Assembly (NCBI GenBank): GCA_945836565.1
Contig: CAMALN010000114.1
Coordinates: forward strand, 1-5,889
Source of the DNA: an uncultured Lachnospiraceae bacterium
Lineage (GTDB): Bacteria > Bacillota > Clostridia > Lachnospirales > Lachnospiraceae
Length of the DNA: 5,889 nucleotides
Direction: 5' to 3'
A model generated the notes under the pieces. That model was given only the letters and a program-made list of their open reading frames with translations, did no database searches and was not told the DNA's origin. The position numbers were made by a program, and so were the translations under genes. Shown piece after piece: positions 1-5,889 of the stretch (the stretch's first letter is position 1; the number at the start of each line of letters is the position of its first letter).

Positions 1-17
1 ATATATTTCTTCTATTT

Positions 18-132
18 CGCCCATACTGATTTTTCCATTTCAGGGACTATTTCTCGCATTTCCGAATTTTCGCCCATACACTTTTTTCAATCGCAGGGAC
101 TATTTCTCATATTTTCGCATTTTCGCCCATAC
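18..132. repeat. 53-bp tandem repeat, two full units plus a partial third
   Basis: CGCCCATAC recurs at 18-26, 71-79 and 124-132, exactly 53 bp apart each time. Units 18-70 and 71-123 match at 43 of 53 positions by my alignment; the best conserved blocks are CGCCCATAC, CAGGGACTATTTCTC and the T-rich junction before the next CGCCCATAC. Similarity stops after 132. Bases 1-17 resemble the tail of a unit only loosely (about 10 of 17), so an older copy may continue off the left edge. There is no strong internal palindrome and no spacer-like variable segment, so it is not a CRISPR array. Confidence 0.85.
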
Positions 133-262
133 AACCACTACAATTACAACAATTATTATGCTTAAACTTATAAAATCTTGGGATTTTCGTACTGACAAAG
201 TACAAAAAAGAAATAACTTGACTAAAACTATTAAAAAATTCTATATAACAATATTAAAATAT

Positions 263-306
263 TACAATTCCGCAATATCATATCTGCTATTCCGCAATAT
301 CACATC
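263..306. repeat. 22-bp direct repeat leading into the 14-bp array
   Basis: Bases 263-284 and 285-306 are adjacent 22-bp units matching at 18 of 22 positions. Each consists of an 8-bp piece (TACAATTC or TGCTATTC) followed by a 14-bp unit of the neighbouring array, so this is a higher-order form of the same element. Confidence 0.65.
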
Positions 307-374
307 CGCAATATCACATCTACAGCATCACATCTGCAATATCACATCCGCAATATCACATCTACAATATCACA
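293..374. repeat. 14-bp tandem array, about six copies
   Basis: Five complete 14-bp units at 293-306, 307-320, 321-334, 335-348 and 349-362, then a 12-bp partial unit at 363-374. Consensus is CGCAATATCACATC; variation falls mainly in the first two bases (CG, TG or TA), plus A-to-G and T-to-C changes in the third unit. A further degenerate unit at 271-284 is set off by 8 bp. The unit has no stop codon in any plus-strand frame, which accounts for the long spurious plus-strand reading frame across the region. Iteron-like geometry is seen, but no function is assigned. Confidence 0.9.
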
Positions 375-413
375 ATATATTTAATATTACAAAAATCACA
401 ATTTATCCAACTT

Positions 414-453
414 CATTATATAGGGCTGCCCTTACGGGCAACCCCACATAATA
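414..453 (-). terminator. 18-bp hairpin with GUAA loop, probable operon 3' end
   Basis: As minus-strand RNA, 453-436 pairs with 414-431 over 18 continuous bp, four of them G-U wobbles (453/414, 447/420, 445/422, 441/426), closed by a GUAA tetraloop (435-432). The central stem is GC-rich: GGGUUGCCC with GGGCAGCCC. Read as plus-strand RNA the wobbles become C-A mismatches, so the structure fits minus-strand transcription. It begins 5 nt after the small gene's stop codon. No U-tract follows (UAUAUAAUGAAG lies at and after the stem base), so it may be a U-poor terminator or a 3'-end stabiliser rather than a textbook intrinsic terminator. Confidence 0.65.
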
Positions 454-458
454 TACCA

Positions 459-662
459 TCAATCTAAGAAATCATCATCATCCGCTTTATTTACTCCTCG
501 CTTCTTGCGACTCATATAGCAACCGATGCTTGAAAATATATATGCTACGAGCAAAAGCACGAATACAACAGCTATCCAATATATAGCTACGAAGAGTATA
601 TCCGTCAGACCTTCTATTTTACTCAAGCCCTCCAGACCCTGCTTTAAATTCTCACCTGTCAT
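459..662 (-). CDS. small single-pass membrane protein downstream of gyrA, unknown function
   Basis: I do not recognise a named family. The 67-residue product has a polar N-terminal segment (1-20, 'MTGENLKQGLEGLSKIEGLT'), one strong hydrophobic segment at about 22-47 (ILFVAIYWIAVVFVLLLVAY...), a basic patch 'SRKKRG' at 51-56, and an acidic end 'ADDDDFLD'. By the positive-inside rule the C-terminus should be cytoplasmic. There is no signal-peptidase site or lipobox. The stretch 'AYIFSSIGCYMSRKKRG' recalls the '(L/I)FSSIGLYxxAKRRGI' start of some clostridial multi-pass proteins as I remember them, but here the protein ends soon after, so it could be a shortened relative; this is unverified. It follows gyrA by 144 nt on the same strand, has a strong Shine-Dalgarno, and is followed by a hairpin, which together support a real gene. 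The 144-nt gap could hold its own promoter, but no clear one is visible. Stop codon is TGA. Confidence 0.75.
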   Translation of the reverse strand: MTGENLKQGLEGLSKIEGLTDILFVAIYWIAVVFVLLLVAYIFSSIGCYMSRKKRGVNKADDDDFLD

Positions 663-669
663 TATCGTT

Positions 670-674
670 CCTCC
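670..674 (-). promoter_or_regulatory. Shine-Dalgarno of the small membrane-protein gene
   Basis: The minus strand reads GGAGG (within GGGAGGA) 7 nt before the ATG at 662, optimal spacing. This selects the 67-codon start over an in-frame ATG at 704, which has only a weak purine run upstream. Confidence 0.75.
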
Positions 675-806
675 CGACAAAATGTCTCTTCTATCCATGA
701 ACATTCTTTTACTTGTTCACGACAACCTTATCTACATTCTCTCGATGTAATTCCCTTGTCCATAAATTCACTTTCGCTCATTCATGACAATATATCTTAC
801 ATATTA

Positions 807-3317
807 CTACTCAGATTCCTTCATCTCTTTTTCTAATGCTTCAAGAGATTCTGATTCCTCTGCTGACTTCTGTCTCACCTTTGATATGCTTGCAACTCTG
901 ACATCACTTTCAACATCTATGTTAATAAGCTTAACACCGGTTGTATTTCTGCCAAGTGTAGATATCTCATCACAGCCTATTCTGATAACGATTCCCTGAT
1001 TTGTGATAATCATTATCTCATTATCTTCATTTACTGATTTGAAGCCAACTATATTTCCTGACTTTTCTGTAACCTTATAACACTTTAAGCCCTTACCGCC
1101 TCTTCTCTGGGTATTGAACTCTTCTATAGGTGTTCTCTTTCCGAGTCCGTTTTCAGATACGAATAAGAGTGCCTTACCCTGAGTATCATGCTGCATGCCG
1201 ATTACTTCATCGCCCTCATCCAGATTCATACCGATAACACCCATAGTTGCTCTTCCGGTACATCTTACGTCTGTTTCAGGGAAACGTATACACATACCAT
1301 GCTTGGTTACAAGGAATATATCCTTCGTGTTATCTGTAGCCTTAACCTCGATAAGCTCATCATCCTCTTTGAGATTGATTGCAGTAAGTCCTATCTTTCT
1401 GATATTTGCATACTCAGATATCTTAGTCCTCTTGACCATACCACTCTTGGTACACATGAAGAGATATCTTCCCTCTCCGTATGCTCGTATAGGTATAACC
1501 GCTGTAACCTTCTCATCCGGCATAAGCTGAAGAAGATTAACTATCGCTACTCCTCTTGCAGTTCTGCTTGATTCAGGTATCTCATAGGCCTTTATTCTAT
1601 ACACTCTTCCCTTGTTTGTAAAGAACATAATATAGTGGTGGGTTGTAGTCATGAAGAGATCCTCTATGATATCCTCCTCTATGGTCTGCATACCCTTGAT
1701 GCCCTTACCTCCACGGTTCTGTGCTTTAAAGTTGTCTACTGTCATTCTCTTGATATAACCGAGCTTTGTCATAGCAATTACTACATTTTCCTTTGCTATC
1801 AAATCCTCGATATCTATATCATCATCTAAGCCGATTCCGATAGAAGTCTTTCTGTCATCGCCGTATTTTTCTGCTATGACAAGTATCTCCTCTTTTATAA
1901 CTCCGAGAAGAAGCTTCTCATCTGCGAGAATTGCCTTATACTCAGCTATCTTTGCCATAAGCTCTCTATACTCGTTCTCAAGCTTCTCTCTCTCCAAGCC
2001 TGTGAGAGCCTTAAGACGCATATCAACTATCGCCTGTGCCTGTGCATCCGAGAGGGCAAATCTGTCTATCAAAGCAACCTTTGCGTCTGCAACAGACTTA
2101 GCAGCTCTGATTATGCTTATTACCTCATCTATATTGTCCAATGCTATAAGCAAGCCCTGGATTATATGTGCCTTATCCTCAGCCTTAGCAAGTCTGTATT
2201 TTGTTCTTCTGGTAACTACATCCTCCTGATGCTTTAAATAGTATCCAAGCATCTGCATAAGATTGAGTACCTTAGGCTCATTATCTACGAGAGCAAGCAT
2301 TATTACTCCGAAGGTTTCCTGAAGCTGTGTATGCTTATAGAGCTTGTTAAGCATAACATTTGCATTTACATCCTTACGAAATTCAATTACTATTCTCATA
2401 CCCTCACGTGAGGATTCATCTCTTAAATCAGTTATGCCATCAAGCTTTTTATCCTTTACGAGCTCAGCCATCTTCTGGATAAGTCTGGCTTTATTTACCA
2501 TATACGGAAGCTCTGTAACGACTATTCTCTGCTTTCCGTTTTGCATAGACTCGATTTCAGACACGGCACGTACCTTTATCTTTCCTCGTCCTGTTCTATA
2601 AGCTTGATTTATACCTGAGGTTCCAAGTATCTGTGCACCTGTCGGGAAATCAGGACCCTTAACTATGTCCATTATTTCCTCTATATCGGTCTCTCTGTCC
2701 TCTTCTACTCTGTTATCTATGATTCTTACAACAGCATTTATAACCTCGCGGAGATTATGCGGAGGAATATTTGTGGCCATACCTACAGCTATACCTGATG
2801 TTCCGTTTACAAGAAGGTTAGGATATCTGCTTGGAAGTACTATTGGTTCCTTCTCTGTCTCATCAAAGTTCGGTACGAAATCTACCGTATCCTCATCTAT
2901 ATCTGCAGTCATCTGCATAGAAATCTTAGACAATCTTGCCTCTGTGTATCGCATCGCAGCCGCGCTGTCACCATCCACAGAACCGAAGTTTCCATGTCCG
3001 TCCACGAGAGGATATCTGGTATTCCACTCCTGAGCAAGCTTAACCAATGCCTCATATATAGAGCTGTCACCATGAGGGTGATATTTACCCATTGTATCAC
3101 CGACTATACGCGCACATTTTCTGTGTGGCTTATCAGGATAGTTATTGAGCTCCATCATAGAATGAAGTATACGCCTCTGAACCGGCTTCAATCCATCTCT
3201 TACATCAGGAAGTGCTCTGGCTGCTATGACACTCATAGCATAATCTATATAGGAGGTCTCCATTGTCTTTTTGAGATCTACGTCCTGTATTTTGTCAAAT
3301 ATTGTAGTATCGTCCAT
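807..3317 (-). CDS. gyrA: DNA gyrase subunit A (breakage-reunion and DNA-wrapping subunit)
   Basis: Complete 836-residue GyrA, the normal size. The N-terminal winged-helix/tower region holds the catalytic tyrosine in '[13 protein letters not shown]' (Tyr124, equivalent to E. coli Tyr122), which forms the covalent link to cleaved DNA. The quinolone-binding stretch '[19 protein letters not shown]' (78-96) has Ser85 and Glu89 at the E. coli Ser83/Asp87 positions, the usual wild-type pair of Gram-positives. The C-terminal beta-pinwheel starts near 510 and carries two GyrA-box-like motifs, 'QNRGGKG' at 533-539 and 'QRRGGKG' at 737-743, separating it from ParC. Other blade repeats include '[17 protein letters not shown]', '[10 protein letters not shown]', '[15 protein letters not shown]' and '[10 protein letters not shown]'. 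The protein ends in a charged, acidic tail (about 818-836). It stops with TAG followed at once by TAA. It lies 33 nt downstream of gyrB, in a gap with no room for a separate promoter apart from sequence inside gyrB. The ATG at 3317 is chosen for its Shine-Dalgarno. Confidence 0.98.
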   Translation of the reverse strand: MDDTTIFDKIQDVDLKKTMETSYIDYAMSVIAARALPDVRDGLKPVQRRILHSMMELNNYPDKPHRKCARIVGDTMGKYHPHGDSSIYEALVKLAQEWNTRYPLVDGHGNFGSVDGDSAAAMRYTEARLSKISMQMTADIDEDTVDFVPNFDETEKEPIVLPSRYPNLLVNGTSGIAVGMATNIPPHNLREVINAVVRIIDNRVEEDRETDIEEIMDIVKGPDFPTGAQILGTSGINQAYRTGRGKIKVRAVSEIESMQNGKQRIVVTELPYMVNKARLIQKMAELVKDKKLDGITDLRDESSREGMRIVIEFRKDVNANVMLNKLYKHTQLQETFGVIMLALVDNEPKVLNLMQMLGYYLKHQEDVVTRRTKYRLAKAEDKAHIIQGLLIALDNIDEVISIIRAAKSVADAKVALIDRFALSDAQAQAIVDMRLKALTGLEREKLENEYRELMAKIAEYKAILADEKLLLGVIKEEILVIAEKYGDDRKTSIGIGLDDDIDIEDLIAKENVVIAMTKLGYIKRMTVDNFKAQNRGGKGIKGMQTIEEDIIEDLFMTTTHHYIMFFTNKGRVYRIKAYEIPESSRTARGVAIVNLLQLMPDEKVTAVIPIRAYGEGRYLFMCTKSGMVKRTKISEYANIRKIGLTAINLKEDDELIEVKATDNTKDIFLVTKHGMCIRFPETDVRCTGRATMGVIGMNLDEGDEVIGMQHDTQGKALLFVSENGLGKRTPIEEFNTQRRGGKGLKCYKVTEKSGNIVGFKSVNEDNEIMIITNQGIVIRIGCDEISTLGRNTTGVKLINIDVESDVRVASISKVRQKSAEESESLEALEKEMKESE

Positions 3318-3322
3318 TTTTT

Positions 3323-3327
3323 CCTCC
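3323..3327 (-). promoter_or_regulatory. gyrA Shine-Dalgarno that decides the start
   Basis: The minus strand reads GGAGG followed by five A residues and the ATG at 3317. An upstream in-frame TTG at 3329 overlaps this motif and would have no Shine-Dalgarno of its own, so the 836-residue start is preferred over the longer 840-residue reading. Confidence 0.85.
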
Positions 3328-3350
3328 AAATCTACTACTTATCTCTTTAG

Positions 3351-5318
3351 TTAAATATCAAGATTCTTTACGAACTTAGCATTTGCCTCTATAAATTCAC
3401 GTCTAGGCTCAACATTTTCGCCCATAAGCGTATCAAAGGTCATATCAAGCTCTGATTCACTATCCTCATCGATAGCTACTCTAAGCAATACTCTCTTCTT
3501 AGGGTCCATAGTTGTATCCCAGAGCTGCTCAGCATCCATCTCACCAAGTCCCTTGTATCGCTGAATCTTGTTGTTATTATCTCTTCCAACCTCATCGAGA
3601 ATCTGTGCAAGCTGCTCATCACTGTATGCATACCATATCTTCTTATTCTTCTCCAGCTTATATAGTGGCGGCTGTGCAAGATACACATGACCCTCTCTTA
3701 TAAGCTCAGGCATAAACCTAAAGAAAAATGTGAGCATAAGCGTAGCTATATGTGCACCATCGACGTCGGCATCTGTCATTATAATTATCTTATCATATCT
3801 AAGCTTCTCAATATTGAAGTTTTCTCTTATACCTGTACCAAAGGCGGTTATCATAGCCTGAATTTCTGCATTTCCAAGTATCTTATCGATTCTTGCCTTC
3901 TCTACGTTCAATATCTTTCCTCTAAGCGGAAGTATAGCCTGTGTAGCTCTTGAACGTGCAGTCTTGGCAGAACCACCTGCCGAATCTCCCTCGACTATAT
4001 ATATCTCACAGTTTTTAGGATCCTTATCTGAGCAGTCAGCCAGCTTTCCCGGAAGAGCCATGCTTGATTCAAGCATAGACTTTCTGGCTACATCTCTAGC
4101 CTTTCTCGCTGCAACTCTGGCTCTCTGTGCCAATGCTGCCTTACTTATGATGGTCTTGGCAACCTGAGGATTCTGCTCTAAGAAATAAGTTAATTTCTCT
4201 GATACTATGCTTTCCACAGCAGTTCTTGCATCTGCATTTCCAAGCTTTTGCTTTGTCTGACCCTCGAACTGTGGCTCAGGAATCTTGATACTTACTATAC
4301 TTGTAAGACCCTCTCTTAAATCCTCACCTGAGAGATTCTCCTCCTTCTCGCGAAGCAATTTATTCTCTCTTGCGTAGTCATTAAGAACCTTTGTTATAGC
4401 TGATTTGAATCCTGTAAGATGTGTACCACCCTCAGGTGTAGTAATGTTATTTACAAATGAGAATGTTGTCTCGTTATAAGAATCGTTATGCTGCATAGCA
4501 ACCTCTACACTTATATCGCCCTTCATTCCCTCGCAATATATAACCTTGTCATATAAGGTGGTCTTATTCTTGTTAAGATAAGATACGAATTCCTTGATAC
4601 CACCCTCATAATGGAAGCTCTCACTTCTCTCCTGACCCTCTCTTAAATCCTCGATAGATATACGTATTCCCTTTGTGAGAAATGCCATCTCTCTGAGTCT
4701 TCTTCTAAGGACATCATAATCAAATACCACATCATCAAATATAGTATCATCAGGCATAAAGGTTACCTTAGTACCTGTCTTATCTGTATCACCAACAATC
4801 TTAAGAGGATACATAGTCTTTCCTCTCTCATATCTCTGCTTGTGTATCTTTCCTTCTCTGGATATCTCTACTTCAACCCAGTTTGAGAGAGCATTTACTA
4901 CGGAAGCACCTACTCCGTGCAGACCTCCGGATACCTTATATCCTCCACCACCGAATTTTCCTCCGGCATGAAGTATGGTAAATACAACCTCAACCGCAGG
5001 TATTCCTGCCTTTTCATGCATACCTGTAGGGATTCCTCTACCATCATCTACTACTGTTACTGAATTATCCTTGTTTATAAATACCTGTATATGCTTACAG
5101 AATCCGGCTAAGGCCTCATCAACGGCATTGTCCACTATCTCATATACGAGATGATGAAGTCCTCTGGTTGAAGTGGAACCTATATACATACCCGGTCTTT
5201 TTCTTACAGCCTCAAGTCCCTCAAGTATCTGTATCTGTTCTGCCTCATATTCACCTTCTACTTCAGTACTTTCAAGTTCTTCATACATTGGATCATCTAT
5301 GTTTTTATTTGGTTCCAT
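3351..5318 (-). CDS. gyrB: DNA gyrase subunit B (ATPase and TOPRIM subunit)
   Basis: Complete 655-residue GyrB; with GyrA it forms the cytoplasmic A2B2 gyrase that introduces negative supercoils at the cost of ATP. The GHKL ATPase domain shows '[11 protein letters not shown]' at 59-69 (catalytic Glu60, Mg-binding Asn64), 'DDGRGIP' at 91-97, a glycine-rich ATP lid around 119-138 ('[19 protein letters not shown]'), and the transducer-domain 'QTKQKLGN' at 354-361. TOPRIM shows 'EGDSAGGSA' at 443-451 (Glu443), '[13 protein letters not shown]' at 464-476 and 'DADVD' at 516-520 (Asp516/518/520). The C-terminal 'QRYKGLGEM' (586-594) and '[10 protein letters not shown]' (597-606) are diagnostic of GyrB. 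There is no large TOPRIM insert as in E. coli, and length is close to Firmicutes GyrB. Arg154 (E. coli Arg136, novobiocin) and Asp445/Lys468 (quinolone positions) are unaltered. The N-terminus carries an acidic extension about 18 residues longer than E. coli. It overlaps recF by 14 nt and precedes gyrA by 33 nt, so co-transcription is likely. Confidence 0.98.
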   Translation of the reverse strand: MEPNKNIDDPMYEELESTEVEGEYEAEQIQILEGLEAVRKRPGMYIGSTSTRGLHHLVYEIVDNAVDEALAGFCKHIQVFINKDNSVTVVDDGRGIPTGMHEKAGIPAVEVVFTILHAGGKFGGGGYKVSGGLHGVGASVVNALSNWVEVEISREGKIHKQRYERGKTMYPLKIVGDTDKTGTKVTFMPDDTIFDDVVFDYDVLRRRLREMAFLTKGIRISIEDLREGQERSESFHYEGGIKEFVSYLNKNKTTLYDKVIYCEGMKGDISVEVAMQHNDSYNETTFSFVNNITTPEGGTHLTGFKSAITKVLNDYARENKLLREKEENLSGEDLREGLTSIVSIKIPEPQFEGQTKQKLGNADARTAVESIVSEKLTYFLEQNPQVAKTIISKAALAQRARVAARKARDVARKSMLESSMALPGKLADCSDKDPKNCEIYIVEGDSAGGSAKTARSRATQAILPLRGKILNVEKARIDKILGNAEIQAMITAFGTGIRENFNIEKLRYDKIIIMTDADVDGAHIATLMLTFFFRFMPELIREGHVYLAQPPLYKLEKNKKIWYAYSDEQLAQILDEVGRDNNNKIQRYKGLGEMDAEQLWDTTMDPKKRVLLRVAIDEDSESELDMTFDTLMGENVEPRREFIEANAKFVKNLDI

Positions 5319-5889
5319 AGCTACTATTTTCCTCCCTTAGCTTTCCGTCTGTAACCTTATATATCTTATCTATACTGATTCTTTCTTTTATGAAATCATC
5401 ATATCCTGTACAGGTAATTATAGTCTGTACATCCTTGATAGAATCAAGCAATGCATCTCTTCGATTCTTATCCAGCTCTGACATTACATCATCCAACAAA
5501 AGTATCGGATTATCATCGATAATTCTCTTAACAAGCTCTATCTCAGCAAGCTTAAGTGACAATGCAACCGTCCTCTGCTGTCCCTGTGAACCGTATTTTT
5601 TTACATCTATTCCATTTACCTCAAATATTATGTCATCTCGATGAGGACCCACAGAGGTATTTTGATATTTTATATCTGTCTCTCTTCTTTCTGACAGATT
5701 ATCACTAAAGCTTTCTGTATCTGTATTCGGCTCGTATTTTATAATTAACTCTTCTCTTCTGCCGGTAAGTCTCTTATGTATATCGACAATTATCTCATTG
5801 AGATTTTTGATGAAGCTCCGCCTTTTATCTATTATCCTGCAACCATATTCTATAAGCTGAATATCCCATATATCCAGCATATCCTCTGA
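5305..5889 (-). CDS. recF: RecF, DNA gap-repair ATPase (C-terminal part; 5' end beyond window)
   Basis: This is the last 194 codons of an open frame that runs off the right edge at a codon boundary, so the Met at 5880 is internal and not the start. Full RecF is usually about 360 residues, so a little over half is visible. RecF is an SMC/ABC-type ATPase that helps load RecA on gapped DNA with RecO and RecR. Visible in partial numbering: a 'LDIWDIQL' segment at 5-12, the RecF-typical 'TSVGPHRDD' at 78-86, the ABC signature 'SQGQQRT' at 101-107, and Walker B 'PILLLDD' at 128-134 running into the D-loop 'SELD' at 137-140. Walker A lies outside the window. The stop TAA (5305-5307) lies inside gyrB, giving a 14-nt overlap, and the last codons of recF carry the gyrB Shine-Dalgarno. 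No frameshift is seen. Identity is secure from motifs and neighbourhood. Confidence 0.95.
   Translation of the reverse strand, partial: SEDMLDIWDIQLIEYGCRIIDKRRSFIKNLNEIIVDIHKRLTGRREELIIKYEPNTDTESFSDNLSERRETDIKYQNTSVGPHRDDIIFEVNGIDVKKYGSQGQQRTVALSLKLAEIELVKRIIDDNPILLLDDVMSELDKNRRDALLDSIKDVQTIITCTGYDDFIKERISIDKIYKVTDGKLREENSSYGTK
5331..5336 (-). promoter_or_regulatory. gyrB Shine-Dalgarno, unusually distant and inside recF
   Basis: The minus strand reads GGGAGG here, with 12 nt between it and the gyrB ATG at 5318, longer than the usual 5-9. An in-frame TAA lies directly upstream of the motif and no better start codon lies closer to it, so the ATG at 5318 still stands. The next in-frame Met (residue 11 of GyrB) has no Shine-Dalgarno. 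Coupling to recF translation, which ends 11 nt past the gyrB ATG, may compensate for the spacing (inference). Confidence 0.7.

Larger units (their letters stand above)
1..458. other. gene-free flank downstream of the gyrase operon
   Basis: No credible coding sequence is seen on either strand. From left to right it holds the 53-bp repeats (18-132), an AT-rich unstructured stretch (133-262) with one small inverted repeat (GTACT 189-193 / AGTAC 199-203, loop of 5), the 22-bp and 14-bp repeats (263-374), an AT-rich stretch (375-413), and the hairpin (414-453). No tRNA, rRNA or insertion-sequence end was seen. It behaves as an accessory, repeat-bearing intergenic region next to a conserved operon. 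Confidence 0.7.

Noticed and set aside
18..132. CRISPR array
   Set aside because: The 53-bp units are similar along their whole length with no variable spacers, and no cas gene is present.
218..247. Plus-strand promoter TTGACT, 18-bp spacer, TATATA
   Set aside because: The -10 matches only 4 of 6, the stretch is very AT-rich so chance matches are expected, and no gene lies downstream on that strand.
403..411. DnaA box (TTATCCAAC)
   Set aside because: It matches the TTATCCACA consensus at only 7 of 9 positions, is single, and no cluster is present.
158..451. 97-codon plus-strand open frame across the repeats
   Set aside because: It has no Shine-Dalgarno, its second half is translation of the 14-bp repeat (which contains no stop in any plus frame), and it runs into the operon hairpin.
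698..719. Inverted repeat TGAAC/GTTCA upstream of the small gene
   Set aside because: Arms of only 5 bp around a 12-nt loop; expected by chance.
733..749. Hairpin TACAT/ATGTA between gyrA and the small gene as a gyrA terminator
   Set aside because: A 5-bp AT-rich stem with no U-tract is too weak.
762..790. Minus-strand promoter TTGTCA, 17-bp spacer, ATTTAT between gyrA and the small gene
   Set aside because: The -35 is good but the -10 matches only 3 of 6; not enough to call.
3318..3329. TTG start giving an 840-residue GyrA
   Set aside because: The TTG overlaps the Shine-Dalgarno that serves the ATG at 3317.
3414..3426. ATTTTCGCCCATA inside gyrB, identical to 13 bases of the 53-bp repeat
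   Set aside because: It encodes the conserved 'MGENVEPRR' region of GyrB and no other part of the repeat is present, so it looks like coincidence.

Overview
The window is a chromosomal core region with all recognised genes on the minus strand, in transcription order recF (3' part only), gyrB, gyrA and a small unrecognised membrane-protein gene, followed by a gene-free flank of about 460 bp (1-458) that holds two unrelated tandem-repeat arrays and a long hairpin. The base composition is low-GC and codon use favours ATA and AGA. The sequence character of GyrB and GyrA (Firmicutes-type '[19 protein letters not shown]' start, no large TOPRIM insert, Ser/Glu in the GyrA quinolone pocket) points to a Clostridia member, most likely Lachnospiraceae. 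The genus cannot be fixed from this window. The recF-gyrB-gyrA order is the classic replication-origin order, so oriC, dnaA and dnaN are expected off the right-hand edge; this is inference, because neither dnaA nor dnaN is in the window.

Layout from right to left (5' to 3' on the minus strand): recF enters from the edge at 5889 and ends at 5305. Its last 14 bases overlap the start of gyrB (3351-5318), whose ribosome-binding site lies inside recF. gyrA (3315/3317 start, stop at 807) follows after a 33-nt gap that holds little besides its Shine-Dalgarno. A 144-nt gap separates gyrA from a 67-codon single-pass membrane protein gene (459-662) with a strong Shine-Dalgarno. Five bases past its stop a hairpin begins (414-453) that pairs over 18 uninterrupted bp only as minus-strand RNA, and it probably marks the 3' end of the operon.

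GyrB (ATPase and TOPRIM) and GyrA (cleavage-religation and DNA-wrapping domain) assemble as the A2B2 gyrase that negatively supercoils DNA; RecF works in RecFOR gap repair. Both gyrase subunits look intact with all catalytic residues present, and none of the classic quinolone- or novobiocin-resistance positions is altered.

The unexplained part is the left flank: a 53-bp tandem repeat at 18-132, probably continuing past the left edge, whose minus strand can be read as a recurring short peptide, and a 14-bp tandem array at 293-374. Neither is assigned a function here. I see no convincing evidence for a wholly new system in this window.
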